A stretch of DNA of 64,000 bases, taken from positions 34,071-98,070 of the forward strand of contig CAYONP010000005.1 in the NCBI GenBank assembly GCA_964405335.1, given 5' to 3'. A program made the position numbers and the translations under genes. Positions 58,255 through 64,000 of the stretch are shown here, piece after piece. The notes beneath the pieces were generated by a model. It was not told the DNA's origin, made no database searches, and saw only the letters and a list, made by a program, of their open reading frames with translations. Within the stretch, counting starts at the first letter, position 1, and each line of letters opens with the position of its first letter. Origin of the DNA: CAYONP01 sp964405335. Lineage in GTDB: Bacteria; Armatimonadota; UBA10988.

Positions 58255-59586
58255 TCAGCGCTCCTCTGCTCCGGCCGCGGCAGCCCATTCACCAACGATC
58301 GAGGACAACGACTCGAGCGGCTCGCGCACCACCGTCAACTGCTCGCCATCCGCCAGTCGCTTGACCTCATACGTCTCCGGCCGGTCGTCGCGCACGAACA
58401 GGGCATAGCCGGCGCCGGACTGGTTGGCGCCGCGCATCTGCGCCTTCATCGACCGGCCCTGCAGATCGTACTCGACCCGCACGCCCGCGCGCCGCAGCTC
58501 GGCGGCCAGCCGCCTCGCGTCACGCCGTTCGGTCTCGGACAGCGCAACCAGATAGACCTCCGGCGCGGCGGGCTCGCCGAGCGGGTGGCCCATCGACTCG
58601 AGCACCAGCAGCGCCCGCTCGATGCCGCTGCCGAACCCCACACCCGGCGTTGGCTTGCCGCCCAGCTCCTCGATCAGTCCATCGTACCGCCCGCCGCCGA
58701 GGACCACATTCTGGCTACCCAGCGCGCCGCTGACCACCTCGAAGGCCGTCTTCTGATAGTAGTCCAAGCCGCGCACCAGGCGGCGGTTGAGCTCATACGC
58801 GATCCCGAGGTCACGCAGGCCCGACAGCACCGCCGCGAAGTGCTCACGGGCCTCGTCTTCGAGGTAGTCGAGCATCACCGGCGCGCCGGCGATGATCGCC
58901 TGGTCGCGCTCGTCCTTGCTGTCCAGTACCCGCAGCGGATTGGTCTCGAACCGACGCTGACTGTCCTCACTCAGCGTCGGCACGTGGGGCGCCAGATAGG
59001 CGACCAGCGCTTCGCGGTGCCGGGGCCGCGAAATGGGCGTGCCGACGCTGTTGAGCTGGAGCGTCAGGTCGCGCAAGCCGAGCGCTTCGAGGTAGCTCAG
59101 CCCCAGGCTGATCACCTCGACGTCGACCGCCGGATTGTCGCCGCCGACGTACTCGACGCCGACCTGGTGGTGCTGCCGGTACCGGCCGCGCTGCGGCCGC
59201 TCGTAGCGGAAGATGGGGCCGAGGTAGTAGAGCTTGAGGAGCTGTGCGCCGCCGGCGCCGAGGCTGTGCTCGACGATGCTGCGCATGACGCCGGCCGTGC
59301 CCTCCGGCCGCAGGGTCAGCGGCTCGCCGCCACGGTCCTCGAAATCGTACATCTCCTTGGCGACGATGTCGGTCTCCTCGCCCACGCTGCGGCGGAAGAG
59401 CTGCGTCGACTCGAACACCGGCGTGCGGATCTCCTCGACCCCAAAGCGGCTGCAGACCTCGCGAAAGGTGGCTTCGAGGGCCTGCCACCGGTAACTGCGG
59501 AAGATGCGTTCGTCCGGCGGTTGCGATGCGGGGGCCACCCCGGGCAGCACGTCGTGGGTGCCGCGCGGAGCCTGATATGCACTCAC
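58255..59586 (-). CDS. hisS: Histidyl-tRNA synthetase
   Basis: 443 residues from a GTG (MSAYQAPRGTHDVLPG), 1 bp after the upstream stop. Motif 1 begins RGTHDVLP; motif 2 is PIFRYERPQRGRYRQHHQVGVEYVG; the histidine-binding loops are LRPEGTAGVMRSI and LVRGLDYYQKTAFEV; GGGRYDGLIEELGG and GFGSGIERALLVLE follow (motif 3). C-terminal anticodon domain with VRVEYDLQGRSMKAQMRGANQSGAGYAL. Class II, charges tRNA-His. Full length. Confidence 0.96.
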   Translation of the reverse strand: MSAYQAPRGTHDVLPGVAPASQPPDERIFRSYRWQALEATFREVCSRFGVEEIRTPVFESTQLFRRSVGEETDIVAKEMYDFEDRGGEPLTLRPEGTAGVMRSIVEHSLGAGGAQLLKLYYLGPIFRYERPQRGRYRQHHQVGVEYVGGDNPAVDVEVISLGLSYLEALGLRDLTLQLNSVGTPISRPRHREALVAYLAPHVPTLSEDSQRRFETNPLRVLDSKDERDQAIIAGAPVMLDYLEDEAREHFAAVLSGLRDLGIAYELNRRLVRGLDYYQKTAFEVVSGALGSQNVVLGGGRYDGLIEELGGKPTPGVGFGSGIERALLVLESMGHPLGEPAAPEVYLVALSETERRDARRLAAELRRAGVRVEYDLQGRSMKAQMRGANQSGAGYALFVRDDRPETYEVKRLADGEQLTVVREPLESLSSIVGEWAAAAGAEER

Positions 59587-59587
59587 G

Positions 59588-60100
59588 TCAACTGCCCTCG
59601 GTTCGTCGCTCGCTGAGCCGGCGGCGGCTCGCCTCGACCGTCTCGCGCGCGGCGGCGAAGACCGCTTCGTGGCCGCCGACACCAGCGTCGAGCGCCGCCA
59701 GAGAGTCGCGCCGGGCCGCCTCCAGCCGCTCGGTCTCGGACTGCAGCGGCGCCAGATCGGTGCGCAGCACGTCCATCTGGCCGGCCAGCTCGACCGACGC
59801 CGCGGCCGCCGCCAGCAGCTCCGGATCGTCATCGGGCGCGCGCTCCGCGCGCAGCTCGAAGACCCGCTTCTCGTGCCCGTGCTTGGCCTCGCGCAGTCGC
59901 TCGATGCGGTCGACCAGGCCGTCGCTCAAGACGCTGACCCGCATCGTCGCCGCGTCGTACAGCGCGTCGAGCTCGTCTCGCCGGCGGGCCAGCTCGCGCC
60001 GTGCGCGTCGATCGGCCAACCAGCCGGCCAGCCGGCCGCGCGTCGGCGGCGCCTCGCCCTCGGCGGGCCGGCCCGGCATCGGCGGCTGCTCGCGGCTCAT
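59588..60100 (-). CDS. Coiled-coil protein of unknown function
   Basis: 170 residues, no signal peptide, very rich in Arg, Glu and Ala with heptad-like spacing from about residue 25 (GRLAGWLADRRARRELARRRDELDALYDAATMRVSVL) through 150 (SETERLEAARRDSLAAL, RETVEASRRRLSERR). It sits just upstream of hisS with 1 bp between stop and the hisS GTG, so it is co-transcribed. Family not recognised; a structural or regulatory role cannot be told. Confidence 0.6.
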   Translation of the reverse strand: MSREQPPMPGRPAEGEAPPTRGRLAGWLADRRARRELARRRDELDALYDAATMRVSVLSDGLVDRIERLREAKHGHEKRVFELRAERAPDDDPELLAAAAASVELAGQMDVLRTDLAPLQSETERLEAARRDSLAALDAGVGGHEAVFAAARETVEASRRRLSERRTEGS

Positions 60101-60230
60101 GGCGATCTCGCGGCACGACGAAGCGGCGATCTTACCCGATGGAGAGGGCCTGTCAACGGCGCGGAGCGCGGCGCGGCACCGGTAGTGTCAGCGCCCATAA
60201 TCGCAAGATCACCATCGTCATCGGTAGATG

Positions 60231-60306
60231 GTGCCACTGGCAGCTTGTCCGCCAGTGCTGTCCAGCAGCTCGTCGGCGGCACTGGCGGGCAAGCCGCCAG
60301 TGGCAC
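60231..60306. repeat. Long inverted repeat of two self-palindromic 28-mers
   Basis: The 28 bases at 60231-60258 (GTGCCACTGGC...CCGCCAGTGC) match the reverse complement of 60279-60306 with 2 mismatches. Each half is itself a hairpin with a GCTTG/CAAGC centre, and they are separated by 20 bp. A GTAG lies 3 bases before the first unit (60224-60227). Similar GTGCCACTGG-GCTTG elements are familiar from planctomycete-type genomes. Confidence 0.7.
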
Positions 60307-60384
60307 CGAGCGGCGGTATTTGGCCCCAAAGTCAACGCCGGACGGAGCAGCCCGCTGTGGCTGCCCGAGGTGACCGACGGCGGC

Positions 60385-60409
60385 GGGCACGCCGTTGGCG
60401 TGCCCCTAC
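60385..60409. repeat. GTAG-tagged hairpin (REP-like), copy near antitoxin gene
   Basis: GGGCACGCC (60385-60393), GTT loop, GGCGTGCCC (60397-60405), then CTAC (60406-60409), that is, GTAG on the - strand. It lies about 8 bp downstream of the stop of the antitoxin-like gene on the - strand. Confidence 0.7.
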
Positions 60410-60417
60410 GCCCGTCG

Positions 60418-60717
60418 TCACGACACCGTGGTTCGTCGCGAGGACGGCACCGTGGAAGGCAGGCTTCGGTGGCGGGCGTCCGCCCCCGTCTCCAGACTGG
60501 ACCTCAGGCCCGCAGCGAACGAGGGCGAATCGACGGCCTCCGGACGATCTCGCCAGATGCCGAAGGCAGGGTGTCGCGCTGCAGCTTCGCCGGCGTTGTG
60601 CTCATCGTCCGCCTGCTGAAGCAGCACATCGACTGCTCCAGGCGGCCAATCCGCCGGGAGTTCCACCACCAATGCGCCCGATTCGGTCACCTCGCCTCGA
60701 AGCCTGACCTGCAGCAC
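60418..60717 (-). CDS. Antitoxin-like small protein, 3' end altered by repeats
   Basis: 99 residues from GTG 60717 with GGAGGAGGG just upstream. The N-terminus LQVRLRGEVTESGALVVELPADWPPGAVDVLL is an AbrB/VapB-style beta-rich module, followed by the RHPAFGIWRDRPEAVDSPSFAAGLRSSLE block found near the end of many type II antitoxins (pattern HPAFG-W-x-R-x-E/D-x-x-D). From residue about 78 the sequence turns into low-similarity, Arg/Ser-rich residues encoded over hairpin DNA (60471-60484), suggesting the original end was lost. No toxin gene is adjacent. Confidence 0.55.
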   Translation of the reverse strand: MLQVRLRGEVTESGALVVELPADWPPGAVDVLLQQADDEHNAGEAAARHPAFGIWRDRPEAVDSPSFAAGLRSSLETGADARHRSLPSTVPSSRRTTVS

Positions 60718-60756
60718 CGTCCCCTCCTCCCGTAGCCAACGAACCACGGCGGCGAT

Positions 60757-63672
60757 TCACTCCCGGAACACGTACAACTCATGAATCGACCAGTACAGCC
60801 CGCGCGCGGTGCCGCCGTTGGTCAGGCGCAGCCAGCGGCAGGGCGTGGGGCTGAAGTTCGCCGTCGTCACGCCGTCGCGGTCGACCTCGACCCTGCTGTC
60901 GGCCGGCTGCCGCCAGGTGCGGCCGTCGCCCGACAGGTCGACCCGCAGCGCGCGCGGGTAGTCATACCGCGTGCCGCTGTCGAGCACCACTCGGCCGACC
61001 GTCAGCTCCTCGCCGAAGTCGACCACGAACCGGTCACCGGCCTGCATCACCCGGCCGGTCGACCAGCGGGTGGTTCGGTCGCCATCGATCGCCGCCTCGG
61101 GCGACGAGGCCATGACCGCATAGAGCCCGTCGCCCTCGGCGCTGACCTGCCAGCGGCCGGTGGCATAGCCGCGGCCGGTGCGGTTGGTCTGGCCGAGCCG
61201 CGAGGTGGCCGGCTGTGACCGCGGCTGCGGCTGGAGCCGGTTGCTCCAAGGAGACAGGTCGAGCGTGGCACCCTCGACCAGGGCCACCGGCTGCGGCAGT
61301 TCGATCGTCTCGGCGCCGGAGACGCGAGCGATGCGCACGGGATCGCCGAACTGCCGGATGACCCGCAGCTCGAACTGACCCTCGCCCGGCGCGAACCGCA
61401 GCTCGGCCCAGAAGCGGGGGAAGAAGAGCGGAATCGTCAGCCGATCCTGATCGGTGGGCAGCACCGGGCGGAGGTAGAGCACCTGCTCGGCCACATCGAG
61501 CCCGGCGCCGGCGAGGGCCCCGAGCACCTCCCAGCCGGCCAACGAGGCCGACGACGGCTCGCCCCAGCCGCGCTCGCCGTCGGGCACGGTGACTAGCCGC
61601 GGCGGCGCGAACGGCCGGCGCTGCAAATCCCAGGCCGCCTCGTAGGCGGCGCGGAAGACCGCCAGCCCGTCGTCCGCCCGGCCGAGGCGGATCAGCGCCC
61701 CGCCGAACCAGGCCTGCATCTCGGCCACCGGCGCGGCCCGATCGAGGCTCATGCCATCGCCGTCGCATTCCAGCGGCGGCACGGGCCGCCAGCGGGCCAA
61801 ATGGCGGTCGGCCAGTTGGCCGGCGCGTCCCGCCGCGTCGGGCAGGCTTGGTCGCAGGCCCAGGCTGCGCTCCAGCCAGTCGCCCCGCAGCGCGGCGGCG
61901 TGGCTGCGCTGCACCGGCGCCGGAGTGACCGACCGCCACTCGCCCAGGGCGTTGCGCGCCGCGGCGGCCATCGGCTCGTCGCCGTCGCCCAGCCCGGCGG
62001 CGGCGAGCACCGCCGCCTCGGCCAGACGGGGATCGACGTCCCCGGTCCACCGCCGGCGGCGCTCAACCTGGAGCAGGAACTCGGCCGCGCCGGCGATCGA
62101 GCCGGTCGGTGACCCGCCGTCGAACCGCTCGAGCTGCTCGGGCAGGCGGCCGAGGCCGTCGATCGCCGCGGCGAAGTGGCGCAGCTCGCGGGCGTCGAGT
62201 TCGGGTAGGAAGGCCAGCAGCACCGGCTGGGTGGCGCTCCGCAGCGGCAACGAACCGTAGCGCCTCGCGGCGACCGGCCCGTCGGTGTGCGAGACGTATC
62301 GGCCGTCCTCGGCCAGGGCGCCGTCGATCACCAGGCCGGCCAGGTCGGCGAGCAGCTTGCGCTTGAGCCAGTTGGGCAGGCTGCTGCGCAGAACGGGGTC
62401 CTGCCACGCCTGCGTTTGGGCCAGCAGGCGGTCGGCGTTGGCCAACACGTGGTCGGCCACCTGTCGCGGCGTGGCAAACTGGTTGCGCCAATAGCGGCCC
62501 AGCTCGGTCGCCGGGGGCGGCTGGTCGGCGCGCAGGCGGACGTCGGCGGTGGCCGGCCGCATCGGGATGCCGGTGTCGGCGGTGACCTGGATTTCGCCGA
62601 TGGACCAGGGCGCGGCGCCGTCGGTGCGGGCGGTCAGACGAAGCTGCTCGGCGGTTCGCGGCTCGACGGGCAGGCTCAGCACACCGCCGCGCAGCGCGGC
62701 CTGGGCGGCCGCCGGCGGGAAGGCGCCGACCAGCTCCCAGGTGTTGCCGTCGGCGCTGGCGCTGACATCGAAGCCGCCGGCGACGAGGCGCTCATCGGCC
62801 GGGCTGATGACCACCTCCTGCACCGTCTGAGCGGCGGCCAGGTGCACGGTGATCGCGTCCAGCGCGCGGATCGGCCGGGCCGAGGTCCAGATCGTGGTCG
62901 GATCGTCGTCGACCAGCGCCGCGACGTCGTCGATCCGCTCGAACGCCGGCGCCGGCGCGAGCTCCGGCGGGCCGGGTTGGTTGGCATCCCAGGCGCAGCA
63001 AAGCTCGGCCACCGCGGCGCCACGGGCCGGGACCTCGAGCCGGGCCAGCCAGGCGGCGGGTCCGGGCTGATCGAACGCCGCGCCACCGGCGGCGAAACGG
63101 CGCCACCAGGCGTCCTCCTCGCCGGGCGACAGGCTCCGGCCGAGAGTTGCGGTGGCCGGCGCGACGGCGGCCTCGAGCGGCGGCGCGAAGGCGAGGTGGA
63201 CCACCGCGGCGCGGGCGGTCGGGTTGCGGACGGTCAGGCGAAAGAGCGCCGCCGGCAAGGTCGAGTCGGCAAGCTGGCCGGGGACGATGAAGCTGGCGGC
63301 GAGCAGCTCGACCTCGACCGGCAGAGCGGCATCGCGAAAGACGATCTGGCCGCGCGGGTACTGGAACGAGGCCCGGCTCTCGTCGATGGCGGCCACGGGA
63401 TAGTCGTCAGGCACCGGCTGCCGCAGCAGTCGGGCGACACCGCCGCAGGCGACGGCGAAGAAGGCGGTGCGAGGCGGTCCGGCCGGCTCGGCCAAGGCGT
63501 CGAACTCACGCAGCGCGCCGTCGCTGAGCAGCTCGACGAGGTTGCAGCCGATGCCGCCGAGTGGCAGGCCGCCGGGCCAGCGCTCGGTGATGATGGTCCC
63601 GCTGCCCTCGTCCCAGACCGCGTGGCCGGGTGCGACGGCAAAGAGGATGAGGAGCCCGATCGCGCGGTGCAT
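60757..63672 (-). CDS. Secreted GH116-like protein with two discoidin (F5/8C) domains
   Basis: 971 residues, signal peptide MHRAIGLLILFAVAPGHA. N-terminal GH116-type domain (residues about 20-235: GSGTIITERWPGGLPLGGIGCNLVELLSDGALREFD). Residues about 240-365 form an F5/8C-like domain (ALVDDDPTTIWTSARPI...ITVHLAAAQTVQEVVISP). The catalytic-type alpha barrel spans about 375-830 (LLAQTQAWQDPVLRSSLPNWLKRKLLADLAG, LLAFLPELDARELRHFAAAIDGLG). A second F5/8C is at 850-971 (EAAIDGDRTTRWSTG...). The Glu and Asp that act in characterised GH116 enzymes cannot be placed with confidence, so activity is uncertain. Substrate unknown. Confidence 0.65.
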   Translation of the reverse strand: MHRAIGLLILFAVAPGHAVWDEGSGTIITERWPGGLPLGGIGCNLVELLSDGALREFDALAEPAGPPRTAFFAVACGGVARLLRQPVPDDYPVAAIDESRASFQYPRGQIVFRDAALPVEVELLAASFIVPGQLADSTLPAALFRLTVRNPTARAAVVHLAFAPPLEAAVAPATATLGRSLSPGEEDAWWRRFAAGGAAFDQPGPAAWLARLEVPARGAAVAELCCAWDANQPGPPELAPAPAFERIDDVAALVDDDPTTIWTSARPIRALDAITVHLAAAQTVQEVVISPADERLVAGGFDVSASADGNTWELVGAFPPAAAQAALRGGVLSLPVEPRTAEQLRLTARTDGAAPWSIGEIQVTADTGIPMRPATADVRLRADQPPPATELGRYWRNQFATPRQVADHVLANADRLLAQTQAWQDPVLRSSLPNWLKRKLLADLAGLVIDGALAEDGRYVSHTDGPVAARRYGSLPLRSATQPVLLAFLPELDARELRHFAAAIDGLGRLPEQLERFDGGSPTGSIAGAAEFLLQVERRRRWTGDVDPRLAEAAVLAAAGLGDGDEPMAAAARNALGEWRSVTPAPVQRSHAAALRGDWLERSLGLRPSLPDAAGRAGQLADRHLARWRPVPPLECDGDGMSLDRAAPVAEMQAWFGGALIRLGRADDGLAVFRAAYEAAWDLQRRPFAPPRLVTVPDGERGWGEPSSASLAGWEVLGALAGAGLDVAEQVLYLRPVLPTDQDRLTIPLFFPRFWAELRFAPGEGQFELRVIRQFGDPVRIARVSGAETIELPQPVALVEGATLDLSPWSNRLQPQPRSQPATSRLGQTNRTGRGYATGRWQVSAEGDGLYAVMASSPEAAIDGDRTTRWSTGRVMQAGDRFVVDFGEELTVGRVVLDSGTRYDYPRALRVDLSGDGRTWRQPADSRVEVDRDGVTTANFSPTPCRWLRLTNGGTARGLYWSIHELYVFRE

Positions 63673-63768
63673 CGCGGTCACTCCGCGGCCTCGCTTCGCC
63701 GCCGGCCGGCCGCGCCCTGCGTTGACAACCAGCGGGCCGAGAGGCAGACTTCGCACTCCGAGAGCCAC

Positions 63769-64000
63769 ATGCCCAACGAGCCGAGCCAGTTCGACACCGC
63801 CGTGGTGCAGGCGGGCGAAACGGTCGACCCGACCACCGGCGCGCTGACCACGCCGGTGGTCCGCAGCGCGCCGTTCGTCTTTGCCACGCTGCGAGACTTC
63901 GACGATTACACCTCGGGCCGGGTGACCACCTGGGAATACAGCCGCACGGCGCATCCCACCGGCGCGGTGGTCGAGCGGAAACTGGCCGCGCTCGACGGCG
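63769..64000 (+). CDS. Cys/Met-metabolism PLP-dependent enzyme (MetB/MetC-like), N-terminal part
   Basis: The gene starts at ATG 63769 and runs out of the window; 77 codons are visible. FDTAVVQAGETVDPTTGALTTPVVRSAPFVFATLRDFDDYTSGRVTTWEYSRTAHPT matches the N-terminus of cystathionine gamma-synthase/lyase-type enzymes (the D-P-x-T-G-A-x-x-x-P and Y-S-R-x-x-x-P-T blocks, the latter touching PLP phosphate). Such enzymes act on cysteine, homocysteine or methionine. The 96-bp divergent gap upstream contains TTGACA at 63722-63727 but no convincing -10. Confidence 0.85.
   Translation, partial: MPNEPSQFDTAVVQAGETVDPTTGALTTPVVRSAPFVFATLRDFDDYTSGRVTTWEYSRTAHPTGAVVERKLAALDG

Larger units (their letters stand above)
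60101..60417. other. Gene-free 317-bp repeat-rich gap
   Basis: No plausible gene in either strand. It contains the long inverted repeat at 60231-60306, a C-A-G-C-C hairpin near 60347-60364 and the GTAG-tagged hairpin at 60385-60409. No -10/-35 pair was recognised. Confidence 0.6.

Noticed and set aside
60101..60417. CRISPR array or small RNA gene in the repeat-rich gap
   Set aside because: Repeats are inverted and self-pairing rather than evenly spaced direct repeats, and no cas gene or clear promoter is nearby.
63722..63751. Possible sigma-70 promoter (TTGACA) before the PLP-enzyme gene
   Set aside because: The -35 is perfect but no acceptable -10 lies 16-18 bp downstream, so it was not listed as a feature.

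Overview
High-GC, gene-dense DNA from a heterotrophic, probably diderm bacterium. Outer-membrane life is suggested by a TonB/ExbB/ExbD-like set, a GT9 glycosyltransferase and a Wzx-type flippase. The mix of TAT-exported Gfo/Idh/MocA oxidoreductases, a ThuA-like protein, HEAT-repeat secreted proteins, glycosidases of families 95 and 116, an oligogalacturonate lyase and an AspRS of the non-discriminating type resembles uncultivated planctomycete-, Armatimonadota- or Hydrogenedentota-like genomes. No marker here fixes the phylum, so this is inference. No rRNA, tRNA, CRISPR array, transposase or phage gene was seen.

Layout. 1-333: 3' end of a glycosidase-like gene. 337-9893 (- strand): secreted carbohydrate-active and surface proteins (a domain-inserted TIM-barrel glycosidase-like protein, a triple beta-sandwich protein, a TAT oxidoreductase lacking the EKP lysine, a TadG-like beta-helix protein, a GH95 fucosidase). 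10019-13038 (+): an envelope-stress regulon with a good ECF promoter, then ZraP/CpxP-like protein, ECF sigma, zinc anti-sigma, RseB-like protein and DUF4405-like membrane protein. 13087-19949 (+): sugar-catabolism-type cluster (alpha/alpha-barrel protein, TAT oxidoreductase, HEAT/jelly-roll protein, ThuA). 19956-20253: mosaic of hairpin repeats. 20259-22158 (-): oxidoreductase plus two paralogous small membrane proteins. 22382-28084: a GT2 gene behind a consensus-like promoter, a tandem pilin-like-module protein, and an ExbB-ExbD-TonB-like-IsdG-type heme monooxygenase operon.

28057-51345 is mostly a surface-glycan region on the - strand. An oligogalacturonate lyase/isomerase/GT4 trio is followed by a 19-kb run of 14 genes in which 11 of 13 junctions are stop/start overlaps: six multispan GT-C-like proteins, two GT4, two stand-alone GT2, one Wzx flippase fused in frame to a GT2, GT9, GalE and a polyprenyl-phosphate sugar-phosphotransferase. 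51449-55537 (+): two oxidoreductases, RtcA and two MarC paralogs in one operon. 55538-60717 (-): a coiled-coil protein, hisS, a HicB-like orphan, aspS, a MntA/HepT toxin-antitoxin pair, a repeat-rich gap and an antitoxin-like gene. The window ends with a GH116-like protein carrying two discoidin-like domains and the start of a Cys/Met-metabolism PLP enzyme.

The most unusual signal is a family of hairpins, each carrying a GTAG tetranucleotide at one foot, as in REP elements mobilised by TnpA-REP (RAYT) transposases. They lie between genes and also inside reading frames, including exactly at the Wzx-GT2 fusion joint and in a loop of a GT-C protein.
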